A DNA stretch of 64,000 nt from Candidatus Lutibacillus vidarii (GCA_016717165.1 JADKGA010000001.1:284128-348127), one strand, 5' to 3'. Counted from the stretch's first letter, positions 1 to 10,013 are shown. Numbers and translations are program-made. Notes: generated by a model not told the origin, from the letters alone.

Positions 1-1
1 G

Positions 2-1468
2 ACGACGCCCATCACGACGTTGACCGCAACCCCAGGCACGGCCGTGGTCGGGCAGCCCGTTCTGCTCACAGCGACTGTTTCTGCTCCTGGTGCCTTACCC
101 ACCGGCAGCATCGCCTTCGCAGGGGCCGATGCTTCCGTCTCGGGTTGCTCCGCTCAGCCGTTGAACAGCGGCGTCGCGACCTGCTCGGTGACGTTCGCCC
201 ACGCCACTGCGACTCCGCACGATCTGACCGCCGCGTACTCGGGCGATTCCACGCACCCGCCGTCCACAGGGCATCTCTCGTTGGCGGTGTCGCCGGCCAC
301 GCCGGTGATCACCTGGGCGGCTCCCGCGGACATCAACTACCCGACACCGCTGGGACCAACCCAACTCAACGCTACTGCTGACGTATCAGGTTCGTTCGTC
401 TATACCCTGCACTCCGGCGGCAGTGCCAACGGTGGAGTGCTGCACGCCGGCAGCGGGCAACTGATCGACGCGGTGTTCACCCCGCAGAACCCAATCGACT
501 ACACGACCGCGACGGCGCAGGTGTCGATCACGGTCAGGCCGGGGAACCAGGTAATCGTCGTCGATCCGGTCGAGCCCGCGACGCTGGGGTCGGGTACGAC
601 AACGGTGACCGCGCACGGGGGTGAGTCTGGCCTTCCGGTGGTTCTGGCCAGCAGCACCTCGGCGGTCTGCACGGTGACGTCGGCGACCGGGGCTCCCACT
701 ACCACCGCCACGGTGAGCATCCTCTCGGTGGGCACGTGCACGCTCACGGCATCGCAGGCTGGCAACACCGACTGGGCAGCCGCGCCGGACGTAAGCGTGT
801 CCTTCGCAGTGGTCGCGCCCGCGAACTCCCCGACCGTCGACGTGACCGTCTCGCGTGACATGTCGGGCAGTGGCAGCCTCACCTCGCCGGCGTTCACGAC
901 GAGCGGGTCCGGTGAGCTGATCCTGGCGTTCGTCTCGATCGACGGGCCGAAGTCCGCCGGTGCTCAGCGTGTCACCTCGGTGACGGGTGGGGGCCTCGCC
1001 TGGAGCCTGGCCACCCGGTCGACGAACGGCTACGGCGCGGCCGAGGTCTGGCAGGCATACGCCACGGCCAAGCTGAGCAGCGTCAAAGTCGTGGCGAAAC
1101 TGCACAAGAGCGGGTACGACGGCTCCATCACCGTGACCGCCTTCACCGGGGCCGCGGCCCGAGTCGGCTCCACCGCTTCGCGGACCGCCACCAAGGGTGC
1201 CGCGTCGGTCACCCTCACTCCCGGCGTCACCGACAGCCGAATCTGGGCAGCAGGCCACAACTGGAACAGCACAAGCTCCGTGACCACGCCGACATCTCAG
1301 ACCGTCGTCCACCAGTGGGTCGACCGCAAGGTGAAGGACGTCTTCTGGTCGCAGGCGGTCACCGACGCCAGTGCGGCGGGAACGCCGGTCACCGTTCGGG
1401 TCCTGACACCGGCCAGCGGGCCGTGGCAGCTCGCGGCCGTCGAGGTGCCCTCGGCCGGAACGCGATGA
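2..1468 (+). CDS. Secreted Ig-like repeat surface protein, 3' part
   Basis: The reading frame is open to the window edge, so the true start lies upstream; TTG at 20 is only the first internal start-like codon. About 485 residues are visible, rich in Thr, Ser, Val and Ala. The first 90 residues resemble a bacterial Ig-like repeat (TATPGTAVVGQPVLLTATV, then a GSIAF core and a Cys pair), followed by further beta-rich Ig-like segments to about residue 275. A C-terminal domain of about 190 residues starts near NSPTVDVTV and includes AEVWQAYAT and GYDGSITVTAF. No LPXTG motif or membrane anchor is visible at the C-terminus. It is probably exported, but the signal peptide is off-window. A strong hairpin follows the stop. 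The function is not known; adhesion or wall association is a guess from the Ig-like fold. Confidence 0.75.
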   Translation, partial: TTPITTLTATPGTAVVGQPVLLTATVSAPGALPTGSIAFAGADASVSGCSAQPLNSGVATCSVTFAHATATPHDLTAAYSGDSTHPPSTGHLSLAVSPATPVITWAAPADINYPTPLGPTQLNATADVSGSFVYTLHSGGSANGGVLHAGSGQLIDAVFTPQNPIDYTTATAQVSITVRPGNQVIVVDPVEPATLGSGTTTVTAHGGESGLPVVLASSTSAVCTVTSATGAPTTTATVSILSVGTCTLTASQAGNTDWAAAPDVSVSFAVVAPANSPTVDVTVSRDMSGSGSLTSPAFTTSGSGELILAFVSIDGPKSAGAQRVTSVTGGGLAWSLATRSTNGYGAAEVWQAYATAKLSSVKVVAKLHKSGYDGSITVTAFTGAAARVGSTASRTATKGAASVTLTPGVTDSRIWAAGHNWNSTSSVTTPTSQTVVHQWVDRKVKDVFWSQAVTDASAAGTPVTVRVLTPASGPWQLAAVEVPSAGTR

Positions 1469-1499
1469 CGCCGAAGTCGCTGGCAGTCGATCGGGCTAT

Positions 1500-1526
1500 C
1501 CCGATGAGGGGTGGTCCCTCATCGGG
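1500..1526 (+). terminator. Hairpin terminator after the Ig-like gene
   Basis: CCCGATGAGGG at 1500-1510 pairs perfectly with CCCTCATCGGG at 1516-1526 across a 5-nt loop, 32 nt after the upstream stop. There is no clear U-tract, which is common for terminators in high-GC actinobacteria. Confidence 0.7.
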
Positions 1527-1735
1527 AGAGCCCGGCTGGTTTGGGGGTTGAGGAGTCGTCGCTGAGCATTGGCTACCAGGGGATGCCATTGCCGTAGTAG
1601 AGACGAAAGCCCGACGCTCCTTTACGGTCGACTGGCACGGGGCCGACGGTTGAGTTGGGCCATTTCGGATCCCACCTCTCTCGGTACGTCGTTCTGAACC
1701 GCAAAGGAGCGTCAACGGACCTTTGCACGCACGAA
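1527..1735. other. Gap without a recognised gene
   Basis: I see no supported coding sequence here. It lies between the terminator hairpin and the end of a truncated minus-strand gene. Confidence 0.5.
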
Positions 1736-1870
1736 CTATCGAAGCGCTAGGTAGACCACCCCAGCGACGAGCGCTCCGACAACTGCGCCGACGAGGACTT
1801 GCCGCCAGGTATGTCGGCCCACGGTCGTGCGAGCCCATCCCACTAGACCGTATGGAGTGACCGCTCGTGG
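1736..1870 (-). pseudogene. C-terminal fragment of a PAP2-like membrane protein
   Basis: The minus strand reads about 40 residues ending VGALVAGVVYLALR before a TAG at 1736. The segment ARTTVGRHTWRQVLVG resembles the last motif of PAP2 phosphatases (SR, then H, then QV and G) followed by a transmembrane helix. The reading frame is cut at 1870 by the left end of the IS21 element. Joining across the element, with one copy of the 5-bp duplication removed, keeps the frame open for about 25 more residues (7292-7366) before the IS256 remnant. The family call rests on a short stretch and is tentative. Confidence 0.35.
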
Positions 1871-2498
1871 TGTCGGCGGCACGTGAAGACTGACCCCCTG
1901 ACGGCAGCCGAAAGTTGACCCCCTGCCGGATCCTGAATCTCTGTTCGAGGTCAGGAGGAAGCGGGTGTTGGACGTGGAGGACTGGGCGGAGATCCGTCGG
2001 TTGCACCGGTCGGAGAAGATGCCGATCAAGGTGATCGCGCGGGTTGTGGGGTGCTCGAAGAACACGGTGAAGGCGGCGTTGCGGTCTTCGGGGCCGCCGG
2101 AGTATCACCGGAAGGCACCGGGCTCAATCGTTGATGAGGTCGAGCCGAGGATTCGTGAGCTGCTCGCGGCGTGCCCGACGATGCCGGCGACGGTGGTGGC
2201 CGAGCGGATCGGGTGGACTCGCTCGATTCGGGTGCTGCGCACTCGGGTCTCGGAGTTGCGGCCGGTGTACCTGCCGCCGGACCCGGCTTCACGGACGACG
2301 TACCGGCCGGGTGAGGTGGCCCAGTTCGACTTCTGGTTCCCGCCGACCACGGTCCCGGTCGGTGCTGGGCAGGAGCGGATGGCCACGCAATTGCCGGTGT
2401 TGACGATGGCGTTGGGTTACTCGAGGTGGCGGGACGGGATCCTGATTCCGTCCCGGTCGGCCGAGGACTTGTTCGCTGGCTGGTGGACCCTGCTTGAG

Positions 2499-4024
2499 GG
2501 CTCTTCGAACTTAGCCGGGCATCTCGTTGAGGGCTGTTGACGCCCGTCGGTGTTGGCGGGTGCAGGCCCAGCGTATGCGGCGGCGGTGGTTGTCGACGTT
2601 GCGGAAGCCGAAGGCGTTGCGTCCTTGGTGTTTCGCGAGCCGGTTGTAGCCCTCGGATCGGGCGTTGGAGTAGCCGGTGGTGATGGCTGCTTCGACGGCG
2701 GGCCACCAGGTCTCGATGGTCGCGGCGAGCCGGTGGACCTCGGGGATCTCGCAGGCAGCGGCCTGGGCATAGAACCGCCACAGTCGGTGGGAGATGACCG
2801 ACCGGTCCGGGACGGCGCTGCCGGGGGTCGGTGCGAGGGCCAGGAGCTGGCGCAGGTTCTCCTTGACGGTGTAGGCGTGCAGGATCTCGATGCCGGGGTC
2901 ACCGGCGTCGATCAGCTCGTTCCACATCCGGGCGAACGAGGCGGGGGCGAGCCGTTCGTGGGCGGTCAGCAGCCGGCGCCGGCGGGCCCACTCGGGGTCG
3001 GTCTTGCGGCCGCGGCGGCCGCGGTACTCGCGGGTGGCTCGCTGCCGGACGTCGGTGAGCATGTCGTTGGCGAGCTGGATCAGGTGGAACCTGTCGGCGA
3101 CCACGACCGCGTGCGGGAGTGCGTCGGTGGCGGCCTTGAGGTAGGAGGCGGACAGGTCGATCGTGATGTGGCTGATCCCGGCCCGCCAGGCCTCGGGCTG
3201 CTCGCCCAGCCACCCAGTCACGGCGGCGGCCGTGCGCCCGTCGACGTGGGCGAGCAGCCCGCCGGTGCCGGCGGCGTCGACGATCCCGGTGTGCCACCGG
3301 TCCGCGGCGACGGTCCACCGGCTCGTGACGGGGTCCTGGACCCACTTCGGTTTGCCGCGGCGGGTCTCATCGACCCCCAGCACCCTGATCGGCGGCAGTG
3401 GCTGGGCCAGCACGCCCTGCACGTGCGCGACGAACGCGGCGTGGGCGACCGGCCACGACACCCGGTAGTGCTCCGCGCCGGCCTGCACACACGAGAACCG
3501 TTCCGCAACACCGGCCCCGCACTCCTGCCGGAGCCGGGTCGTGACCCGGGCCCGGGCCGGGACCGCCGGAATCGATTCGGTGAACGACCCCCGCGGACAC
3601 GCGCCCTCCCGACACCTCCACCGCCGCTTGCGCCACTGCAGCCGGACCGGCCCCGCACCGTAGGGGATGTCCCGCGGCCAGGTCACCACGTTGCCCTTCA
3701 CCGACGAGGAGAACACCCCACAGGTCGGGCACGCCGTCGCCGACTCATCAACGGTGACGACGTACGCCACCCGACCCCCGGCGTCGCCGTCCGGCACGAC
3801 ATCGACGACGGCCAGCCCCTCAATCCCCAACAACAACGACGCCGGACGCGACCGCCGGACAGCCTGAACGTGCGTACCCTGAACCAAGCCCGTGACCTCG
3901 CATCGTGACCATGAACTGCTTCGACAACAGCCATGATCACCTGGGGGTGCCCCCTCTGGGGGAGGTCACGGGCCCTACCGCGTCACCGCGAAGGACCGGC
4001 GTGCCCGGCTAAGTTCGAAGAGCC
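2499..4024 (-). mobile_element. ISL3-family insertion sequence, complete
   Basis: A perfect 23-bp terminal inverted repeat begins GGCTCTTCGAACTTAGCC at 2499-2521 and is mirrored at 4002-4024. An 8-bp target duplication, TGCTTGAG, lies at 2491-2498 and 4025-4032; 8 bp is the size expected for ISL3. The element is 1,526 bp with one intact transposase gene and sits inside istA. The perfect repeats and intact gene suggest a recent insertion that could still be active. Confidence 0.96.
2511..3887 (-). CDS. tnpA: ISL3-family transposase
   Basis: 458 residues, normal for ISL3, probably from a TTG at 3887. The N-terminal zinc-binding region has CPTCG near residue 55 and CREGACPRG near residue 92. 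The catalytic DDE residues are plausibly Asp in VLGVDETRRG, Asp in VVADRFHLIQ and Glu in ARSEGYNRLAK; the last is the classic ISL3 signature. The TAA stop lies inside the right inverted repeat of the gene (the left repeat in window coordinates), so the gene fills the element to its edge. The frame is uninterrupted. Confidence 0.93.
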   Translation of the reverse strand: MVQGTHVQAVRRSRPASLLLGIEGLAVVDVVPDGDAGGRVAYVVTVDESATACPTCGVFSSSVKGNVVTWPRDIPYGAGPVRLQWRKRRWRCREGACPRGSFTESIPAVPARARVTTRLRQECGAGVAERFSCVQAGAEHYRVSWPVAHAAFVAHVQGVLAQPLPPIRVLGVDETRRGKPKWVQDPVTSRWTVAADRWHTGIVDAAGTGGLLAHVDGRTAAAVTGWLGEQPEAWRAGISHITIDLSASYLKAATDALPHAVVVADRFHLIQLANDMLTDVRQRATREYRGRRGRKTDPEWARRRRLLTAHERLAPASFARMWNELIDAGDPGIEILHAYTVKENLRQLLALAPTPGSAVPDRSVISHRLWRFYAQAAACEIPEVHRLAATIETWWPAVEAAITTGYSNARSEGYNRLAKHQGRNAFGFRNVDNHRRRIRWACTRQHRRASTALNEMPG

Positions 4025-4727
4025 TGCTTGAGCGGCTCGGGCGGGTGCCGCGGGTGTTGGTGTGGGACGGAGAGGGCGCGGTCGGGAAGTACCGTCCGGG
4101 GGAGCCGTTGCTGACCGAGGCTACCCACGCTTTCCGGGGACTGCTCGGGACGAAGGTGATCATCTGTCGCCCCGGGGACCCGGAGGCCAAGGGGCTGCTG
4201 GAGCGGACCCACGACCATTACGAGAAGAGCTTCCTGCCCGGCCGCAGGTTCGCCTCGCCGAAGGACTTCAACACCCAGTTCGGCTCGTGGGTCGCCGGGT
4301 CGAACGAGCGCACGATGCGCGTGCTGGGGTGCCGTCCGGTCGAGCGGGTCGCCGCTGACCGGGCGGGCATGTTGCCGTTGCCGCCGGTGCCTGCGGTGAC
4401 CGGGTGGCGGTGGTCGACTCGGCTGCCCCGGGACCACTACGTCCGTCTCGACGGCAACGACTACTCGATCCACCCGGCCGTGATCGGGCGCCGGATCGAG
4501 GTCGTCGCCGACCTTGAGCACGTGAGGGTGTCCTGTGACGGGCAGCCCGTCGCCTGCCACGACCGGTCCTGGGCCAAGCACCAGACGTTCACCGACCCAT
4601 CCCACGCGGCCGCGGCCGACCTGTTGCGTCGCAAGCGCTGGCAACTACCGCGTCCGCTCGGCGTCGACGAGGTCGAGCAGCGGGACCTTTCGGTGTACGA
4701 CGACCTCTGCGGTGAGGTGGCGATCTG

Positions 4728-5522
4728 ATGGCCACCCCGAAGACGACAAGCCGAGACGTGACCAGCGAGCTGGAGTTCCTCACCCGCGCATTGAAGACGC
4801 CCTCACTGCGTGAAGCAGTCCCACGGCTGGCCGACCGGGCCCGGGATGCCTCTTGGACATTTGAGGAGTTCCTCGCCGCATGCCTGCAACGGGAGGTGGC
4901 CGCACGCGAGTCTCACGGCGGTGAAGGCCGAATCCGCGCTGCACGTTTTCCGCCCCGCAAGTCGTTGGAGGACTTCGACTTCGACCACGCCCGCGGCCTC
5001 AAACGCCAGTCCATCGCCCACCTCGGTGGCCTGGACTTCATCACCGCGAAAGAGAACGTCGTGTTTCTCGGCCCGCCCGGCACCGGCAAGACCCATTTGG
5101 CGACCGGGATCGCGATCCGTGCCTGCCAAGCCGGGCACCGAGTCCAGTTCGCCACCGCCTCAGAATGGGTCGACCGGCTCGCCAGCGCTCACCACGACGG
5201 TCGACTCCAGGACGAACTGCGCCGCCTACTGCGCTACCCGCTGCTCGTGATCGACGAGGTCGGATACATCCCCTTCGAGCCCGAAGCGGCGAACCTGTTC
5301 TTCCAACTCGTCTCCTCCCGATACGAACGCGCGAGCCTCATTGTCACCTCCAACAAGCCGTTCGGACGGTGGGGCGAAGTCTTCGGCGACGACGTCGTCG
5401 CCGCCGCCATGATCGACCGGCTCGTACACCACGCCGACGTCATCAACCTCCGAGGCGACTCCTACCGCCTCAAAGACCGAGACCTCGGCCGCATCCCCGC
5501 GGCCACCACCGAAGAGAACTAG
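4728..5522 (+). CDS. istB: IS21 helper ATPase IstB
   Basis: 264 residues, full length for IstB, the AAA+ protein that helps IstA choose and prepare the target. Walker A is GPPGTGKTH near residue 112 and Walker B is LLVIDEVGY near residue 170. The start overlaps the istA stop (TGATG), showing translational coupling. The TAG stop at 5520-5522 lies inside the CTAG target duplication of the IS1380 insertion, so the gene keeps its full product despite being hit there. The 11490-11915 fragment is a close relative. Confidence 0.93.
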   Translation: MATPKTTSRDVTSELEFLTRALKTPSLREAVPRLADRARDASWTFEEFLAACLQREVAARESHGGEGRIRAARFPPRKSLEDFDFDHARGLKRQSIAHLGGLDFITAKENVVFLGPPGTGKTHLATGIAIRACQAGHRVQFATASEWVDRLASAHHDGRLQDELRRLLRYPLLVIDEVGYIPFEPEAANLFFQLVSSRYERASLIVTSNKPFGRWGEVFGDDVVAAAMIDRLVHHADVINLRGDSYRLKDRDLGRIPAATTEEN

Positions 5523-7222
5523 CCTCGAGATTTCACGGTACCGGGCTGGTGGGGGGTGTGCCGGTGACGTGAAAGGTGCCCCTGAACTGGGAAGATGGCG
5601 ATTGCGACGTCGTCATCTCATCCAGCTCGAGGAGCACCTTCCAGGTGAACAAGCCTACCGCCTTGTATCCCCGTCTCCACGTCGACGCGGCGCCGGTCGG
5701 TGCGGCCGGTCAAGCGGGCGGGGTCCTGCTGACGGCCGCCGCGGAGGCCACCGGGTTGGCGCGGGGTTGCGCACAGCGCTGGCGCCGTGGCGTAGGCCGT
5801 TGGCGGTGCACGACCCGGCCAAGGTGATCCTCGATCTGGCGGTGGCGGTCGCGTTGGGTGGCGACGCGCTGGCCGACGCGGCGGTCGTCCGCAGCGAACC
5901 GGGTGTGTACGGGCCGGTGGCGTCGGAGGCGACGATCTCGCGGACGATCGCGGCGCTGGCCAAGAACGCCAGGAAGGTGGAGCGTGCGGTCGCCGCGGCC
6001 CGGAAGGCCGCGCGGCAGGCCGCGTGGCAACGGGCGGGAACCGACGCCCCGAACCACGAGATCTCAGCGACGAACCCGGTGGTCGTGGACATCGACGCGA
6101 CGATCATCCTCGCGCACAGCCAGAAGGAGGCCGCGGCGCCGACGTTCAAGAAGACCTACGGGTTCCATCCGTTGGTCGCGTTCGTCGACCACGGCCCCGG
6201 CGGCGCCGGGGAGCCGTTGACGATGCTGCTGCGCAAGGGCAACGCCGGGTCGAACACGGCGGCCGACCACATCACTGTCGCCCGGACGGCCCTGAAGGCG
6301 TTGCCCGGTGTGGACGCGTCCCGGCCGGGGAAGAAGGTGTTGGTCCGCACCGACGGCGCCGGAGGCACCCACGGCTTCCTGGACTGGCTCCACGCCCGCG
6401 GCGTGCAGTACTCGGTCGGGTTCACCCTCCCCGCAACGATGCCCGAGCTGTACGCCCTGGTCCCCGAGTCGTGCTGGCAGGCCGCGCTCGACGCCGACGG
6501 CGACATCCGGGAAGGGGCCGCGCTGGTCGAGATCACCGACCTCCTCGCCGGCGCCGGCCTGCTGAAGGGGTACCCGCCACGGATGCGGGTCATCGTCCGC
6601 CGGGAACGGCCCCACCCCGGCGCCCAGCTCCGCTTCGACGACGTCGACGGCTACCGGCTCACCGCGTTCGCGACCAACACGGCCCGCGGCCAACTCGCCG
6701 AACTTGAGCTGCGCCACCGCCGGCGCGCCCGCTGTGAGGACCGGATCCGGATCGCCAAGGACACCGGGCTGGCCAACCTCCCACTGCAAGGGTTCGACCA
6801 GAACCGGGTCTGGCTGGTGATCGTCCAGCTCGCCCTGGACCTGACCGCCTGGACCCAGCTGATCGCGCTGCACGACACCGACGCTCGACGGTGGGAACCC
6901 AAGCGGCTGCGGCTACGCGTGTTCTCCATCGCCGCGACCCTCGCCAGGCGGGGTCGGCGCCTCCTGCTCCACATCAAGACCACCGCCCCCTGGGCGGACC
7001 TGGTCGTCACCGGGCACGCCCGGCTCGCCGCGGCACCGCCCTGACCCCAGGCCCGCACGTGCCTGACCGACCGAGCCCGAGCAGCACCCCTCGTCACGTG
7101 GAAGACGACGACCACCGGGGACCGACATCCCGGCCCCTGTCACACCCCCACTAGAGAATCAGGCCCCACGGGCCATCCCGGCGCCGCCCACCCCCACCCA
7201 GAGGCCCGATGAAAGATCGAGG
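5523..7222 (+). mobile_element. IS1380-family insertion sequence
   Basis: The left end is CCTCGAGATTTCAC at 5523. The right end, in reverse complement from 7222, is CCTCGATCTTTCAT. The 4-bp target duplication CTAG lies at 5519-5522 and 7223-7226, the usual length for this family. The element is 1,700 bp. It landed on the istB stop codon of the IS21 element; the sequence after the right CTAG (CCACTCAGGG) rejoins the IS21 tail. The third IS21 remnant has the uninterrupted form of this site at 11911-11920. Confidence 0.92.
5645..7044 (+). pseudogene. IS1380-family transposase, frameshifted near its N-terminus
   Basis: The reading starts at GTG 5645 (VNKPTALYPRLHVDA) and matches the IS1380 N-terminus up to TAAAEATGL. 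It then has to move to another frame at about 5755-5765 to continue as GLRTALAPWRRPLAVHDP and on to the stop at 7044. One base seems to have been lost. The rest is intact, including DIDATIILAHSQKE and the C-terminal DRIRIAKDTGLANLPLQ region where a late catalytic acidic residue is expected. The total would be about 466 residues. A sequencing slip rather than true decay is possible. Confidence 0.85.
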
Positions 7223-7286
7223 CTAGCCACTCAGGGGGTCAACATTCTGATGCCGCAAAGGGGTCAGTTTCCGCTTGCCGTTGACA

Positions 7287-7367
7287 CGTGGTGGGTGGTT
7301 GCGGGCCGGGGCCTCACTCACAAACACTCGTGGGTTACCGAGCAGGGGCTGCCTGCTCGGCCTATCC
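7287..7367. other. Short original chromosomal flank between IS elements
   Basis: Sequence from the right copy of the CGTGG duplication to the left end of the IS256 remnant. On the minus strand it can be read in frame with the PAP2-like fragment at 1736-1870, so it may be a further piece of that gene. Confidence 0.4.
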
Positions 7368-7762
7368 GAGGGGCTGTCCGCCGAACGGTGTTTCCGGCCT
7401 GACACGCCAGCGTGGCTGGTGAGGAAGGTTGGTCACTGATGACCGAGACAATGTCGAGTGTGAGCTCGATGCCCAAGGAAGCTAGGAAGGTGCGGTCGTC
7501 CACGGCGACGGCCAGCGAGCGTGCCGCGATCGGTCAGCTGGTCCGTGCGGCCCGGGAACGGGGTGAGGACATCACCGGCCCGGACGGGTTGCTCAAATCG
7601 ATCACCGCGACCGTGTTGGAGGAGGAGATGACCGACCATCTCGGGCACGCCAAGCACAAGGCGCCTGAGGGTGGGGCGGCCAACATCCGCAACGGGACCC
7701 GGTCCAAGACCGTGCTCACGGACGCTGCTGGTCAGGTGCGGATCGAGGTGCCCCGGGACCGG
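7368..7762 (+). mobile_element. IS256-family left-end remnant
   Basis: The left terminus GAGGGGCTGTCCGCCGAACG at 7368 resembles IS256-family inverted repeats. The element is cut at about 7762 where the second IS21 remnant starts. No right end is present in the window. Confidence 0.75.
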
Positions 7763-7771
7763 TGGTTCTGA
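7439..7771 (+). pseudogene. IS256-family transposase, N-terminal fragment
   Basis: ATG at 7439. About 107 residues match the IS256 (Transposase_mut) N-terminal region: GLLKSITATVLEEEMTDHLG, then GGAANIRNGTRSKTVLT and EVPRDR. At 7763 the sequence changes to the left end of an IS21 element and the frame stops at once. The three catalytic acidic residues of the family lie further on and are missing, so this piece is dead. Confidence 0.85.
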
Positions 7772-7878
7772 CAGCCTGAGTTGGCCCCACCGTGACGGTC
7801 CGGGGTGGCCCCACCTGGTCGGCGTGTCGGGTGGTGTGACGGTCTGATCTGGCCCCACCCCGCGCCAGCGTTGCGACC

Positions 7879-9608
7879 ATGGCGACGAATACGCGGGTGG
7901 TGGTGTCTGGGACGGGGTCTCGGGTGGAGTTGTTCGCGGCGATCCGTCGGGATGGCCGGGTCGGGGAGTATTCGATCCGGGAGCTCGCGCGCCGGCATGG
8001 GGTGCACCGCCGGACGGTGCGGCAGGCGTTGGCGTCGGCGGACCGCCGGCGCGGAAGACTCCGGACCGTGTCGCACCGAAACTCGGCCCATACGCCGGCG
8101 TGGTCGACACGATGCTCGTCGCTGACCTGGACGCGCCGCGCAAGCAACGGCACACAGCCCGCCGGGTCCATGCCCGTCTCCTGGACGAGCATCAGGCGGT
8201 TGTGTCGTATTCGACGGTGCGCGACTACGTCCGCCGACGCCGCCCGGAGATCGCGGTCGAGTACGGCAAGGTCGCCGCGGTGGCGATGGTCCCGCAAGAA
8301 CACGCGCCGGGGGTGGAGGCGGAGGTCGACTTCGGCGAGGTGTGGGTGATCGTGGACGGGGTGAAGACCAAGTGCCACCTGTTCGTGTACCGCCTGTCCC
8401 ACTCCGGGGCCGCGGTCCACCGGGTCTATCCGACGTGCGGGCAGGAAGCATTCCTGCAAGACCACATCGAAGCGTTTGAGACCTTCGGTGGGGTCCCGAC
8501 CGGGCACATCCGCTACGACAACCTCACCTCCGCCGTGTCGCAGGTCCTGTTCGGGTCTGGGCGTCGACGGACGGAGAACCCACGCTGGGTGCTGTTCCGC
8601 TCCCACTACGGCTTCGACGCGTTCTACTGCCATCCCGGGATCGAGGGGGCGCACGAGAAGGGCGGTGTGGAAGGCGAGGTCGGACGGTTCCGCCGCACCT
8701 GGCTCACCCCGATGCCGCAGGTGAAGACCCTCGATGAGCTGAACGAGAGGATCATCGGCTGGGAAGCCCGAGACCTGCACCGTCGCATCGACGGTCGCCT
8801 GCACACGGTCGGTCACGATCTGGACATCGAGAAGCCGATGCTGGCGTCGTTTGCCGTTCGACGCGTTCGACCCCGGCTTGGTGCTGAACCCGCGCGTCGA
8901 CCGATCCGCGCTGGTGACGGTGCGGATGGTGAAGTACTCCGTCCCCGCCCGGCTCATCGGCCGCCGGGTCCGCGTGTCACTACAGGCATCCCGGGTGAAG
9001 GTCTTCGAGGGCCGCAAGCTCGTCGCCGACCACCCCCGCCGGATCGCCCGTACCGGGTCCGTGGTCGACCTCGACCACTACCTCGAGGTCCTCGCGTACA
9101 AGCCCGGCGCCCTCCCCGAATCCACCGCGTTGGCCCAAGCGAGAGCGGTCGGCGTGTTCACGACCGCGCATGAGGACTTCGGGATCGCGAGCCGCCGCGT
9201 CAACGGCGACGCCGACGGCACCCGGCAGCTGATCGACGTCCTGCTGCTGCACCGATCCCATCGCGCTGAGGACGTCATCGCCGGGATCCGGGTTGCTCTG
9301 TCGGTCGGGGCGGTCACCGCCGAAGTGGTCGCGGTCGAGACCCGCCGTCACGCCACCGCGACGGCGGGTGGGGCCAACCTAGGCCGTCACCACGTCGATC
9401 ACCACCACGCACGTGAGCAGCGGGACGGACAACCCGAGCGGGTGGTGTCCCTGACCATGCGGCGGCTGCTCGACCCGACCGCGGTGATCGCCGGCCTGCC
9501 ACCGGACACCCGGCCCCTACCCGACCTCAGCGTCTATGACCGACACCTCCTTGGCCGAGCAACAGGCACCGACCACCCCTCACCCGCCACGATCCCCGGA
9601 GCACCCTG
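7879..9608 (+). pseudogene. istA: IS21 transposase IstA (second subgroup), two frameshifts
   Basis: The product must be read in three frames: from ATG 7879 (MATNTRVVVSGTGSRVELF, with helix-turn-helix SIRELARRHGVHRRTVRQAL), shifting near 8045-8060, then to about 8850 (DDE core with Asp in VEAEVDFGEVW, Asp in IRYDNLTSAV and Glu in GGVEGEVGRFR), shifting again near 8855 to end at 9608. About 575 residues in total if repaired, long but known for this IS21 subgroup. It abuts istB directly. Each break looks like a one-base change. Confidence 0.82.
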
Positions 9609-10013
9609 ATGACCGCAGCCACCAGCACCACGACACCGACGTTGGGCCGTCGCCGGGGGCTCACCGAGGAAGCCGCCGCCGCAGCGGTCGACACCGCCTG
9701 CCGCCGCCTACGCCTCCCAACGATCCGACCCGTCGTCGACGACGCGGTTGCCGCCGCGACCAAAGACCAGCTCACCTACACCGGGTTACTCGCCGAACTC
9801 CTCCTGGCCGAGGTCGACGACCGCGACCGCCGCTCCACCCTCCGACGGGTCAAAGCCGCCGGATTCCCCCGGGAGAAATACCTCGAGGACTTCGACCACG
9901 ACGCCAACCCGAACATCAACCCCGCCACCATCCACACCCTCGCCACCGGACAATGGATCCGCCGCGGCGAACCCCTTTGCCTGATCGGGGACTCCGGCAC
10001 CGGCAAGACCCAC
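9609..10013 (+). pseudogene. istB: IstB (second subgroup), cut at Walker A by IS110
   Basis: ATG at 9609 directly follows istA. 135 residues run to LCLIGDSGTGKTH, the Walker A motif, where the IS110 element begins. The rest of this istB (Walker B, sensor) is absent. What lies beyond IS110 is the second half of an istB from a different subgroup, resuming at the homologous codon. Confidence 0.88.

Larger units (their letters stand above)
1965..4728 (+). pseudogene. istA: IS21 transposase IstA, split by ISL3
   Basis: The GTG start at 1965 has AGGAGG at 1953-1958. Codons run in frame to 2498 and resume at 4033 once the ISL3 element and one 8-bp duplication are removed. The joined product is 409 residues, the usual IstA length. 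It has an N-terminal helix-turn-helix (IKVIARVVGCSKNTVKAAL) and a DDE integrase core: Asp in VAQFDFWFP, Asp in VLVWDGEGAVG and Glu in KGLLERTHDHYEKSF. The TGA overlaps the istB ATG by one base. No point mutation is visible, so the split by ISL3 appears to be the only lesion. Confidence 0.92.
1871..7286 (+). mobile_element. IS21-family element carrying two nested IS insertions
   Basis: Both ends are visible. The left end begins TGTCGGCGGCACGTGAAGAC at 1871. The right end, read in reverse complement from 7286, begins TGTCAACGGCAAGCGGAAAC. Both ends continue with a CTGACCCCYT and then a TTGACCCCCTG block, the multiple terminal repeats typical of IS21. A 5-bp target duplication, CGTGG, flanks the element at 1866-1870 and 7287-7291. 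Removing the ISL3 (2499-4024) and IS1380 (5523-7222) insertions with one copy of each duplication leaves about 2,178 bp with an intact istA and istB, a normal IS21 size. As it stands, istA is broken and the element should not move by itself. Confidence 0.93.
7763..10013 (+). mobile_element. Second IS21-family element, 3' end lost
   Basis: The left end at about 7763 carries three copies of TGGCCCCACC (7782-7791, 7806-7815, 7850-7859), the multiple terminal repeats seen in IS21. It interrupts the IS256 remnant. The istA and istB that follow are from a different IS21 subgroup than the element at 1871. The element ends abruptly inside istB at 10013, where IS110 begins, and its right end is not in the window. 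Confidence 0.82.

Noticed and set aside
386..1312. Minus-strand open frame opposite the Ig-like gene
   Set aside because: Arg/Gly-rich shadow translation with no recognisable domain; the plus strand codes for Ig-like repeats.
2550..3908. Plus-strand open frame opposite the ISL3 transposase
   Set aside because: The minus strand has the full DDE transposase; the plus frame has Gly/Val-rich low-complexity translation.
5523..7222. The IS1380 frame break as a programmed frameshift making a fusion transposase
   Set aside because: There is no A-rich slippery run at 5755-5765, and IS1380 transposases are normally single-frame, so a simple indel is more likely.
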